DNA of 64,000 nt. Source: Panagrolaimus kolymaensis (Eukaryota; Nematoda; Chromadorea; Rhabditida; Panagrolaimidae). Below the pieces are notes generated by a model. That model was given only the letters and a program-made list of their open reading frames with translations. It was not told where the DNA came from and searched no databases. This document shows positions 12,541-24,909 of the stretch, piece by piece. The stretch is from assembly GCA_028622995.1 (NCBI GenBank), contig JAJQJQ010000022.1:2914001-2978000 (forward strand). Direction: 5' to 3'. A program made the position numbers and the translations under genes. Within the stretch, counting starts at the first letter, position 1. Each line of letters begins with the position of its first letter.

Positions 12541-14222
12541 TTTTTTCTCTATTTTTTACTTCTTTAAAATACCAAAAACCATATATAAAAAAATTGAAGG
12601 CTTTTTGACTTTCATCGTCAATAAGCAACTAACGAAATAAAATAAAAGAAAAAGGGAAGCCAATGGGGATGATGAAGCCACAATTGGATATGTACCTCTA
12701 AATAACTCCTTTGGGTAATGTATGTTTTTTTTCCTGCGCGAAAATGTTAACCTCATTTTGGTGGTGTTATTTTTGCCTTTATTTCTTTCTTTCTTTTCAT
12801 TGACTTAAATGTCGATGGATGGATGAAAACGAATTAATAGACAGAAAAAGAAAATAAAGAAAAAGGTAGTAAAAAAGGTGGTTAGAAAAAAATAAATAAA
12901 TACAACCTGTCCATTAATAATTTTCTTTCGAGCTTGCTACCAATTTTTTTTAAACTACTGCCTTCCATATCTTTGTTAGCTTGCTTTTAAAATACCTAGT
13001 ACTTTTCCGTTGGCTGCTTTCTAAAGGCTTTCATTTCTTTATAGGTAAAATTATATTTGCTTTCATTTTTGCGTGGTATATTTTTACGGTGGTGGCGGTG
13101 GAAAGTAATAGATGCTAAGAGAGTTAGTTGGCAGCAGTCGTTAGTGTGAGACTAGAAGCTTGATTACATTTATGCTTTTATATATTTTTGCGCTCTTATT
13201 TTTACCTTTGAAAAAAATGAAAAAAGCCAATCTCATTTAACGATGTTGGAGACAGGAGAGGTTTTTAATCGCAAAATTGCTTTTTCCCTTTTTTACCCCC
13301 AAATTTTTTGCTTATGGTAGTAGCGCGAAAAAAATGTTATTGGTTTAATTTTTTTTCATCCTTTAATCAATGCAACCTTATGATTATTTTTTTCATTAAC
13401 AATTCACTATACTCCCGAAAAAAAAGCCGTTGTCCTCGCTTCTAAAGAATCATGAATATTCAACTACCTTTTTTCAAACATTACGGTTATTCTTTCTAAG
13501 CTTTTGTTGTTATTTCTTGCTTGCAAAAAAATATCCTCAGCGTTTTTACAAAGCGCTTCTTCACTCACTTTTTTAAAAGGTCGTCAAGGTGATCTTTCCA
13601 CTTTCTTCCATTGTTCCTACCTAAATACTGGAAAATAGAATCCATTAATTTTTTTTTTCTGACTTTTTTAAAGCATCTGCATTTTCTGGCTTTTCATTGA
13701 ATTTATAAAGCAAAGCTTGAAAAAAGAAAGAAAAAAATTATGCGCATTTCTATTATTCTCTAAAAAGGTGGATGAATTTTTTTTTTCTCTTCATCATTGT
13801 TACTACTTACAGTGGTTTTTTCTTTTGGATCTTTGTTTGAATGATGGCCACACACAACATAAAATATGAAGGAGGAGAAGAAGAGCGGCAAATGATTACA
13901 ATGACGACAAGGATACAATGGATAGGGATAGTAGCTCTTTTGTTGTTATTTGACTTTCTCCTCTTTTTTTAAAACATCACATTGAAAATGGATGGCACCA
14001 CTATTGTTGCCCCAGGCGCCCATAGATATCGCGCTGCTTTTGTGTTTCCCGCCTTCCTTCCTAAAGAAAAACAAAACCATACAAATCTGAAGAAGACATA
14101 ACTAAAAGTGAAACATTCCTGACTTTTTGAAATTCTGTTGTTGTAACAGAACTTCGCTTTTCTTTTAAGTCAAAACACTTTTTGGAAAAAAGTTAAAAAC
14201 TTTATTTGATTTTTCTTTGATT
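12541..14222. other. intergenic, upstream of the long daf-19 form
   Basis: AT-rich with T-tracts. No supported exon or RNA gene. Confidence 0.5.
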
Positions 14223-17200
14223 ATGGATCCTTCTGAAATGTATGGTGGTGGATGTCAACAACAATTTAGTGGAGGATTTCTTAATCCAACTACTGCAGCT
14301 ATGCTTGCTGCTGCAACCGCTCGTGGTAGCACTGATCCTTACGGTAAGACTAAAACCTACAACTGTCTATTGTCTTGTATTGGAAAAGACAAAAGAGCCC
14401 GAATAATACAAAAACCGAAAAATAAAGTTAAGAAATAATGCTTTTTTTATTTTTTAAAACAAAACCTTGATTATTATGTGCCAAAGCAATTAGGGAATCT
14501 GAGAAGAGTTTTTCGAGCAAAAGCTCCACCGCCACATTTACGACGGCGGTGCGCTCATTTTTCTACCTGTTTTTATGGATTAACGAAGACTTTATAAAAA
14601 ATAAAAAATAAAACGAAGGAAGGAGCTCTATATTTCGTTTTTGCTTTTGGCTTAATAGCGGCTTAGTAAGAAAATGAAGAAGAAGGAGACGAAGCAGAAG
14701 CTTGTCTTGCTTGCTTACACACGGATCCAAAACAACGACCTTATTTTTTCTCCTTTGCTTGCTTTACTACTGCTGACCAAAAGTGTTCGAAAAAAAAGTG
14801 GAAAAGGAAAGTAAATGAAGCTCTCATCATCACCTAAGTTGTTAAAGTCTTAAAGCTATATAATTTTTTTCTCTTTTCACTACTGTCTTTTGTCAAAGGA
14901 AGTTTTCATATTAGATGGCAGCAACCTAGTGCCGCCATAAGGGTATTTTTAATGGGGAGTGGCAAAGCCATCAAGCTTCATACCTGCGCAAGAAAGAAAT
15001 ATAACAACAACTTTAGAGAAGTGCCGCCGACAAAAACGTGTGCGTGTGTAAAAATGTGTGGTGTCTTGCATTGATTTAAAAAAAATGCGCATAAAAATTT
15101 GTTTTTTTCATTTGGAAATATAAAAGTAAAAACTTAAAATTTTAGGTTCGCTCGAGCAACATCAACAACAACAACGAATTGTTGATAATTCTTCGGTTGC
15201 TTCCATTGGTGGTGGACTAGCTTCAGATCAATCATCATACGTTTCAGCTGCGGCATACGCGGCTGCAGCAGGGTTTGGAGCTTTTCTCAATCCTCATCAA
15301 CAACATCAACAATCTCAACATCACTCCCGTTCAAGCATGGATACATATCCCCTTACTGCTCATATGCAATCTACCGATACCAACAATCCACCGTGAGCTT
15401 AAATGTCGTGTAAATTGTTTAGTTTGTTATCCGTCGTTTTAGTGTGATTTTGTTGTGCTCATTTTTTTTATTTATTATAATATTATTTCTTTTTTTATTT
15501 TCTTGTGATTAATACTTTTTGCACCTGGGAATTATAAGATTCTAACAAAATGAGAAAAGAAAGTCCTCCGCTTATCCACCTCATTGCCAGATGTCCACCA
15601 TCTTTATTAAAAAGGCCTTCTTAAATCCTTAGCAATATTATTATTTTCTTTTTTCCTCTCGCACCCAAAAAGCATAGTTAATGAAATATGGTCATGGCAT
15701 CTTTTCATGCGTGCGCAAAAAGAATTTTTCTTTTCTTCAGCATTTTTTCTCTCAATAATGTGTTTTGATTAACTTTTTCATGCCAATTTTTTCGAGAGAA
15801 AAAAGAAACAGATGCAGGCTTTTTTCATATTTCCGCTTTTTTATACAAAAAAAAGTAGCCAACCTGAGTTTTATAAAATTTAAGCAAATGCGCCAGCCTT
15901 GATTCATTTGAAAGGGAAACAATTATAATCAAACCGCCGTTGCAAATCTCGAAAATTACTATTTTTGCGTTCTTCTCTCCTCTTTTGAATGCCGCTATTG
16001 TAAAAAAATAATATGAGGCAGCAGAAGTAGCTTCATGTGTGATACCTGTTGAAGCGAAAAATAAAATAACCCGACAGCCGGTGAATGTGAATCAATGAGC
16101 TCTGGTGACCGATTGACACACGAACGCGAAAGAAAAAAAATCGGGCCATTTCAATTGCGGCAAATGGCATGAATAGATAGATACAAACATACAACGGAAT
16201 TAGGATAGTTTTATTTTGTGGAATAGTAGCAAGCAACAGCAGCTGCGCGATTCAAAAAAAAGACCATGAAAATTGAAGGTTATAAATAGTCAAAGGCGAA
16301 GGTAGCAAATTAGCAGAACATAAAAATGAGTAGGAGAAGAAGAAAAAATGCTTTGAGGTTAGGAAAATAATATATGAGTTAAAAAAAGAATATATCTTAC
16401 ATGAAAGATCAGAAGAAGTAGATAATTTTGGAGAAAAATAAGAAAAAATAAAAAACTCCAAATTTTTAAAATCAGAAACGCGATAAACAAATAAAAAAAC
16501 TTTAAAATACGCAAATATTTTAGTCAGAGAAAATAGAAATAAGCAACTAGTTAATAAAATCTAAATTTTCAAAAATACAAAAGGTTTTGTAACTAAGACC
16601 TCCACCTCTTCAGATTTTTCACATCATCTAAGCGACAGTTACCCAGTTATTTGTAGCCAAGGATTCCATCCATCTTTTTTTTTCTTCTCCTAAGTGACAA
16701 ATAAAAGATTCTTTCAAGCGCGCAACTATGATACTACAACCATCCAAAAAATAAAAAGGCGTTGATCTCCATAGGCGACATTAAAGTCGTTACTCTTGGT
16801 AATGGTGTCCAAGGGTAATCATCATCATAAGCATCATCAATGCTCCACCACCAATTTATGATGGACAGAAAAATTAATTTTTAGAAGAAAAAAAATATAA
16901 TTTTTTTTTCTTGCGCAGCAAGTCAAAGTCAAAGGAGTATTTTCCTTACATTATTTTTTTTAATTTTTAAATAATATTCAAACACAAAAATATAGTTGGG
17001 AAAAGATAGTTCCCCAGGTAACTGAAAATGGTTGCCGGGGCAAGCAAAAGCAAGCTAAAAACATAGCGTAGTTTTTTTTATATTCTTATGTTCATTTAAC
17101 GCTCTCTCCCCTTCTTCTTCTTGTCAAGGCATTGAAAAAAAAGAGGGCGATTAACACCACATTTTTTTCCATGGTTGCCCCGGAGAACCCCCTTTTTATA

Positions 17201-20200
17201 TATTACATACTTTTCTGCGTGAATTGGTCTTCGTCGTTGTCGAAGACGGTCTCGTCTCCAAGACTCCTAGAATAGAATGGAATGGAAGGCATCGAGGAAC
17301 AACAGTAGCAGCGTTACGTTGGCAACGTTTTCATGGGTCCTTTTTATAATATTTAAATGTTTTTTTGTTGTTGTCGGTTAAATACTTTGCACATCTAAGA
17401 AATATTATTATTTTTTCTTTAAAAGTCTTGACAACCACAAATAACTACCGATTGTTGTCAAAAGCAACGGTCGCTCCGACAACCCCGTTGCTCCCCAATG
17501 CAACCTCCATCATCAGCATCGACGATGAAAAAAAATGCGTTCTACCGTTGCCTTGGTTCACTTCTTTTGACGTTGGTTAAATCAGTCGAGTTTTATTACT
17601 TCAGAAAAAGAAATTTGTTGGAAGTTGGACTACGTAAAAATTTATTATAATTTAGAAGTGATAGAGTTGATATGGTATCAATTTAAATAATCATCCATCT
17701 TTTTGTTTTTAAAAGTTTTTTTTACACTTGGTTTATTACTAAAAGCTTATTAATTTAAATTAAAAAAATTTATTTTTTGGCTTTTGCAATGAAAATCATT
17801 TTTTTAAGGAACGGTTTTGGACCAAATCTTACTTTTTAATTTCAATGCCTTTTTTGTAAAAGTGTTTATTTAAAAAGCACATGAATTTCAAAATTAAGCA
17901 TTAAAAATGAATAGCTATTTTTAAATTTATTTTATATTAAATATATTTGATGATTTTAACATTTTTTATTTTTAAAAGTTGCTACTTTAAGCATTTATCA
18001 TTGGTATCTAAAAAATTTCATTTTTCTAATTTTTGACTTCTTGAAAGGAGAATTTCCATTGATAATCTTCGAGTAGGATTATTACAACTCCATATGGTTG
18101 CATTTACATACATTTTTTTATCACTCCAGTTTTTAATCACAAATTTTTTACACGACTTTACAAATATGGACATATTTGTAGTCCCTTTAACCCTTTCCTA
18201 AACCCTTTTTTTATTTTTACAATTTCAATCCTGCTTGCTTTCAATCTCCGCCCTTTACTTTTCTACCTGCCATTTTTGCATGCTTTTTTCCTTTTTCTAT
18301 GGCGCGCAAGAGAGGAGGAAATCCATTACGATCGCCTTTTCTCGTCGTCCTCATCATCCTTCGTAAAAATCGCGCAGAGTTGCTGTTTATTTTGGTGCTT
18401 TTCTCTGTCTTTTTATATAAGCAAAAGAGCAGCTACCTTGAAAAAATAAAATAAAAAGTAAATTGCTGCTTGCTGTTATTATTATTATTTATTTCACTTC
18501 GTTTTGTTTTTGGTTATTTTTGTTGTATTATTATTTTGATTTAAAAAATGGTTCCTGACTCATATATGAATTACAGGAGCAATGGATATGCGCCATATGA
18601 ATATCAATATTATCAAGTAAGTTAATTTTTTCTTTGATGAAAATTTTTGTTTTGACATTACTGGGGAATTTTAAAGAGTAACAATTAAATGGCTATCAAA
18701 AAAATTAAATTATCGACTAGTAAATAGTGACTTTGAAAATTTGCAAAAATTTCACCCATTTTTTCAATGTAGTCGAAAAAATCTATTTTAACCATATTAA
18801 CTTACTAAAATTATAATTCACCATAGCGACTCTCCTTCACCTCTTAAACTTAGAAGGTCAAGAATCATTTTCTTTCCCTAACAACAAAAATGCTTCTTTT
18901 TTGCATACGTTTGAATCCTGAATCCTTAGCAACACTTTATGTGTTTTTTTTTGGCGCATTTAAAAAAATCTTTTTTTATAATAAATTTTTGTTGCCTTCT
19001 TTATTTTTTTTCTAACTGACGTTATCCTCGGATACCTTTTTAAGATTAACTTCTTTTTTCCTTCTCTTTAACACTGACTCCTTTGCTACCATGGCAACGT
19101 ATTCTTAGCTTCTTTTTAAAAATCTTTTTTTTTTGCATTTTATCGTTAATGAATTTATTCCAAAAAAGCTAACCAACAAGAAGCTTTTCCATTTTTGCAT
19201 AAAAAACTTTTATAAAAAATACGCTTTTTGACCACTTTTTGAGTTCAATAAAAGAATTTTTGCTTTGGCCCATAACAGTTTTTCTTCTTCTAAAATCCCC
19301 TGCTGAGAGAAAAAAAAGAGAAAAACCGGAACTCGTTGATGCTCGATTATTTCGGCTCGCTAAGTTTTTAAACTTTCACCGTATTTCTTTATTTGATGGC
19401 AATTTAAAGGGAGGCTATCTTGCTTGCTTTCTTGCTCGCTTCATTCGTCGACTGACTGACTATAAGAGGTCGATTGCGTGCAATTCTTCTTTCCCTTCTG
19501 GCTTTCGTATGTGCCTGGTGCCACCTTTGCAAGAAATAAGAAGAAAAAAAAGGTTAAGAAATAATTTTGAACGAATGTGAAAAAAATGCCAACAACTCGT
19601 TCAAGTTCTGCTTCTTCCTCCGGCTTCATAAACGTTGTCGACATTGAAGAAGAAGAAGAAGACAACGATCCCATGACTACTGAAATTGTCATGGAATTTG
19701 ATTGTTATTGGCCATCAATTGTTTATAATAATAATAATCAAAAGGTATTACGCTCTTATGATTTTGAAAAAATTTCCCAGTGACGGCAGAACTCAAAAAA
19801 AAAAATTTTATGCTTACAAGATTTTTTTAAATTTTTAATTTTCAGCATTATCAACCCGTTCAATCACCAGCTGATTTTCAAGGGAATTATATTTTACAAA
19901 CGGAACAAAATTCTCCCATGTCCATTGATGGCGAAGATGGATCTAATTCATTAAGCCATACAGCTCGAACATCTCCCGCTACCGTATGTTTTTTTCCTTT
20001 GCTTTTCTTTTATTTGCATTTCTTTTCCATTTCATTGGCTTCTTTTTTTTTAGCTTATTTGGTTGAGCGAAAATTATGAGCCTTGCGAAGGTTCCTCCCT
20101 TCCTCGATGTACTTTGTACACTCATTATAAGCGGCATTGCGCTGAATGCGACATTGATCCCGTCAATCCTGCTTCATTTGGAAAATTGATTCGTTCAGTT

Positions 20201-22743
20201 TTTCGCGGGCTTAAAACTCGTCGACTTGGAACTCGGGGAAATTCAAAATATCATTATTATGGTATTCGAATAAAACCCAATAGTCCTTATTTAAATGAAG
20301 TAGATAATGATCGTCATATGATTAAGCATGGGTAAGTATAGTATTTAATAATAGCTTATCTATGCAGCAGTACAAAGTAAAGCCGATGTAATAACAAGCG
20401 CCTTTCTTTTTTTTAAGACGCCGAAGTGATGTTCAGCAGCAACCTTCTTACGCCACCAGAGCCGCTACAGCAGCAGCCGCGGCTGCAGCAGCTAATACCA
20501 TCGTTGTTGGCAATGACGGCGGCGATACCGTTCAATCAACAATAACCTCAACAACTCCATCTTCAATTGCAATGGCGCCAACTTCCGGTGGTTCTCTTAA
20601 CGGGTAATTTTCTTTTTATTTTTCCTTAAATTTAGAAAAAATAGCGCTTCCGTGGTTTTGGGAGTCTTCAAACCCTAATTATTGCCAGCCGAAATAAAGA
20701 GATGAGGGCGGAAATTCGAAGCACCTGGCAAATAACAGTAAAAAAGCACACCTGCCTAAAATGAGAAACAAGTACCAAAAAAGGGACTCAGTGACCATAC
20801 ATAAAAAAATATAGACAAAGGCTACTATTTTTAGAAAATAATATGTTTGATGAAAAAAATAAATAATGTTTAAAAAATTTTGTAGGCATCCAACGACCTT
20901 TTCACCAACGACAACGGATTCGTCATCGAACGGCGGAACCACCACTGCTGCTGCTTATGCAACGAATGTTGTTGTAATGGAACCACCAAAATCATATGAA
21001 ATTCATGAACCTTCAGAAAGTTTTGCAGCCATGATGGGACAAATTCACATTCCAACGATTGAAGTTCCAAATTTTGAAGAGATTGAAGCATTTTTAATTC
21101 CAGCAGATTTGGAAATTTCACATGCAAATAAATTTATTGATGATTACATTGCTGCTTCAACTGTAAGCCTATAAACCTTTTTCTTAGTTATTTTTAACCG
21201 CAAAAATATTTTAGGAAATGTTGCATTTGATTGAACAACAACGTTTTAAATCAGTTGAAAATCTTTGGCTTAATTTTTGGTCGGGAAATCGAACGGGTTC
21301 GTTAACTCAAGAACAAATGTTTAATCTTCTTTCAATTCCCGATATTTACAAAACCATCGATAAAATTGATCAACTTTTTTATCAATCTGCGGTGGATCTT
21401 TTAATGCCAAATGTTTTTGCTCCAATTTCAAATATGAAATATCTTACAGCCATTCGAAATTTTGTTAAACAAATTGTTCCAACTTTCAAAAAAGCTCTTG
21501 AAAAAGCACCCCATGAATTTATGGGAGTCAAAATTGCTTCAGGAAAAGCATTTGCTCATCGAATGAAACGATACACTGCAATTCATCATTTATCTGATGC
21601 CGCAAGAGCAGTTCTCAGCCATCCAAAACAAGTTGAAACAATGTATAATGAATTTTGTCGAATTGATGTTGCTTCAATTCAAGAACAAGCAGGATGGGTT
21701 TGTGAATGTGATCCATTGCTATTTAATAGCATTTTTAATGCATTCAAAGAAAATCTTAAAGCTGGAAAGGAACTTGAAACATTCGCAGAATGGATGGAAG
21801 CTATCGTGGATCAAGTGCTTGCAAAATATCATGATCAACCATTGCATGTTCAAGTAGCAAAATCAAAACAACTCATTCATGATTGGAATTATTATTCCTC
21901 AGCAATTATTCGAGATTTAACTCTTCGCTCAGCAAATTCATTTGGTTCTTTTCATTTATTAAAAATCCTTTTTGAAGATTACATTTTTTATTTGGTTGAA
22001 CTCCGTCTTGCAAAAGTTGCAAATACACCGGTTGTTTGTTTGTTAAGCAGAAATTGGATTGGCAATTCAAATCTTGATTTAAATTCTATGGATTATGGTG
22101 ATTCCAATTCCACCACCCTTCAATCTGCGCCAGTTGTAACTCAAATGATTATGCATGATTCTTCTGTAACATCTTCAAACATTCAATATGTTGTAACAGA
22201 TCAACCCAAATATGTTTTTTCTAATAACAATGGATATCTCATGACATCATCCACTGATGATTATGTTATGGTTTCAACATCTGAAGGCCATCATTATGTT
22301 GATCATCAACTTATGGGAAATGGAACTCAACAACTTGAAACCATTGTTTATGTTGATGAACATGGACAACAAACAACCGCGGATAACTCAGCCGCTCAAT
22401 ATATCGTTATGACTGGATTGCCATCGGTTACATCAGCAAATGGTGAATCCATTGATATTGAAAATGCAAATAATGATATGGGACGACGGCGTGAAAGCTT
22501 TGACTCTAATGTTTCTTCAGCTAAACGAGCTCGAACTGCTGATGAAATGGTTTTAAGCGGAGGTATGCCCTTTATTAACTGCTTTTTATCCCGTAACTTG
22601 AATGATTTAAAGTAAAAAAGTTTCGAGTTTTTATTGAAAAATCTTAATCCTACTTTAGCTTTGGAAAATATTTTTAACATTTTATTATTTCAGATATCCT
22701 TGAAGCCAATGTGGAATCCCCTCGTGATGAAAAGCAATCTTAA
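14223..22743 (+). CDS. daf-19: RFX-family transcription factor DAF-19, long form
   Basis: Exons 14223-14343, 15146-15392, 18577-18616, 19846-19983, 20054-20331, 20418-20603, 20886-21162, 21215-22562 and 22694-22743 join in frame to 894 residues. The RFX winged-helix DNA-binding domain lies at about 183-262, from [20 protein letters not shown] to [20 protein letters not shown]. After a poly-Ala/Ser/Thr linker, the 20886 and 21215 exons hold the conserved RFX C-terminal dimerisation region ([34 protein letters not shown]). RFX proteins bind X-box promoters; DAF-19 is the nematode master regulator of ciliary genes, with longer forms in neurons. The first two exons encode Gln/Ala-rich sequence ([16 protein letters not shown]). 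They are assigned here because the phase-2 donor at 15393 matches the phase at acceptor 18577 exactly. The 3.2-kb intron 15393-18576 has no other supported feature. AATAAA follows the stop near 22755. Confidence 0.92.
18548..18616 (+). CDS. daf-19: daf-19 alternative first exon (second start)
   Basis: An ATG at 18548 opens [19 protein letters not shown] in the same frame as the long-form exon that begins at 18577 behind ACAG. One stretch can thus be an internal exon, or, if transcription starts just upstream, a first exon with nine extra residues. It ends at 18616 in phase 0 and continues into 19846. C. elegans daf-19 is known to use internal promoters for shorter forms; the match to a particular worm isoform is inference. 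Confidence 0.6.
19586..19744 (+). CDS. daf-19: daf-19 alternative first exon (third start)
   Basis: Encodes [18 protein letters not shown], an acidic run ([10 protein letters not shown]), then [13 protein letters not shown], 53 residues, with donor AAG|GTATTA in phase 0. No phase-0 acceptor precedes it, so it reads as a first exon. The next acceptor, 19845/19846, is phase 0, so it can replace the upstream exons without a frame change. It lies about 100 bases before the common body, a sensible place for an internal promoter. Confidence 0.6.
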
Positions 22744-23049
22744 AATCGTACAAAAATAAACGCGAGTGTAAATATTTAAATTTTCAACGAAATAATTTTT
22801 CTCAAATAATTTTGTTTCTTATTAATCCGATCTCTTTTTAAAAGCCTTGTTTCTTTCTATAAAATCTAAAAATTTTCTTGTCACTTTTTTATACCTAAAA
22901 ATTAAAACTATTCTAAGTCGAACAAATTTTTTAAATAATTTTTTAACTCTTTTAATTCATTTTTTTGATTGTTTGTTTTTTTCATATCTTTTTTATTCAT
23001 GTTTATTAAAATTCAAAAATAAATTGCGATTTCATAAAATTATTTTAGT

Positions 23050-24109
23050 TTAATGAAGTAATGAAGAAATTAAATCATTATAACTTTTGGGATGAATTTG
23101 AGCTGGTTCTCGACGAAGAGAAGAATAATCACCCGTAGCTAATGTTTGATATGGATTTCCTGGTTGAGGAACCACATAAGCTTTTTTCAATGATCGAAAA
23201 CAAACAAGCAATGCAATAAAACAAATTGTTGCTGAAAATAAAAAGTGAATAAGATTTATTTGCTATCGTTTTTTGAGTGTTTTGGAATAACCAAAAAAAT
23301 GCTTCATGGCTTTGACCTTTATTCAATGGGATTTTTACGTGGCCAAAAAGTGTCAAAAATTGGTAAATTCTAATAAGAAAATGCTTACCTTCAATCAAAC
23401 TAATACATAATAAGATAATATAAATGATTGTATCTTTAACATAACAATCATCCGGCAAAGGTTCCTCACATAAACTATTAACTTTAATGGCACTTTGAAG
23501 AAAAAGCATAATACATATTGAAAGTGATAAAAATGAAAATATTACAAGAAGTATTTGAGCAGATCGATCGATCCGTCTAGAAAAAAATAAATAAATAAAG
23601 CTATCAAGAATAACAGGAATGGATGGTTATGAGATGTAATAAAAAATTTTATAAAAAAGACCAAAAATTAATGGGATTTTTTTAAAAAAATTAGAAAAAA
23701 TTCATGCAAGCTTTGAATTACAAGAAAGAGCTAACAAACCTGGCAGCAATAAAAGAAAAAATAGCACAAATAATAAAAGCAAGCGAAGCACTAACTGCGA
23801 ATGGAGTTTGGGTTATTTCATTTGTAAATACATCGAACGCTAAAAGGGTTAAACCAGAAAGAAGATGACAAATACCAAGAAAAAATATACATCCACCACA
23901 TGGCCATTTTTGAGCTCGACGACGATAACGAATTTCTATAATTCGTTTTCATAATTAATGTTAAAACAATAGAAAATCAAACCTTGCAGTTCTTCCTCGC
24001 TATGTTCACTTTCAGGTCGAAGCAAGGTTGGAGTTGGAGGTGGTAAATGAATAGGATGAAAATGAGGAATTCCATTTGGAACAGTTAATAATGGTTTTTT
24101 ATCTATCAT
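23050..24109 (-). CDS. four-pass membrane protein, unknown function
   Basis: Exons (5' to 3' on the minus strand) 24109-23983, 23935-23740, 23576-23389 and 23231-23050 join in frame to 230 residues. A TTTTAG acceptor lies two bases before the ATG, as for a trans-spliced message. The cytosolic-looking N-terminus is Pro-rich (HLPPPTPTLLRPESEHSEEE). Four hydrophobic stretches follow: CGGCIFFLGICHLLSGLTLL, FAVSASLAFIICAIFSFIAA, QILLVIFSFLSLSICIMLF, and TIIYIILLCISLIE joined across an intron to ATICFIALLVCF. The C-terminal tail is polar. The short loop between segments 3 and 4 has two Cys (LCEEPLPDDC). The layout resembles tetraspan or MARVEL-like proteins, but I see no signature that assigns a family. 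Confidence 0.82.
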
Positions 24110-24112
24110 TTC

Positions 24113-24909
24113 TAAAATTTCATTGTAGAAATTAAATCCAGGAAGTGTGAAGTCAAGGAAAGGGGAATAACAAACACATTCAACGAAAATAAAAGTTTTT
24201 TATTCTTTGTTGCATTATTTTCAATCAATTTGTCAATCGAAAATCAAAACAACGTATTTATCAAAAAATGTTTTTTGAAGTAAAAAAAGAAGGAAAAAGT
24301 TAATCGTGGGCCTTAGACATGCATCGACTTGATTCCAGCTGGTCGTTTAAAAGTTATGTTTTATGATTTTTTTTCATCACAAAAAACGCTGCTTTTCATA
24401 AAAAAAATATTAGAAAATCTGGAAACAGTTAAGGTCAAAGGAGTAAAAAAATGTTTGAATGATGATTTAGTATTTGCCGTTGCCGTTATTGCTTGAGCAA
24501 AAGCGAGCAAAAAACTTCCTTGACATTTTCTTCATCCATCAATAAGCCTCCCCCACGCAGCGGCAGCAACAGCAACGCAAAAGCAAAAAAGCATAAGTCA
24601 GTCAGTTGGTTTACATTTAACACTTTTTTATATTTCTCCACGACTGTCTTGTCAAGGCAAAAAAAGGAAAATGAAGAAAAAATGATTAATACCTAAGTTT
24701 TTTTCTCGACATTATGCTTCTTCATTCCTTCAAAATGAGGTAACAAAAGTTTTGACGTTTTGACGCAATTTAAAAAAACACAAATATGAAATTTGATTCT
24801 TTTTTTTTCTTTGCAAAAAGGTAAATCAGCTGGGACATTAACAATTTGTCGAATTTGAAATTTATCGACGTGACATTCATTTTTTTGTTGAAAGTAAAAA
24901 AAAAATACT
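24113..24909. other. gap between two minus-strand genes
   Basis: Holds the 3' flank of the acidic-tailed gene and the presumed promoter of the tetraspan gene. No exon is supported. Confidence 0.5.

Noticed and set aside
18717..19585. additional daf-19 internal exon between 18616 and 19586
   Set aside because: No segment with phase-0 acceptor and donor stays open; the region is stop-rich.
23129..23509. 126-codon minus-strand frame read as one protein
   Set aside because: It reads through a real intron; the spliced four-exon model gives four membrane segments and a continuous frame.
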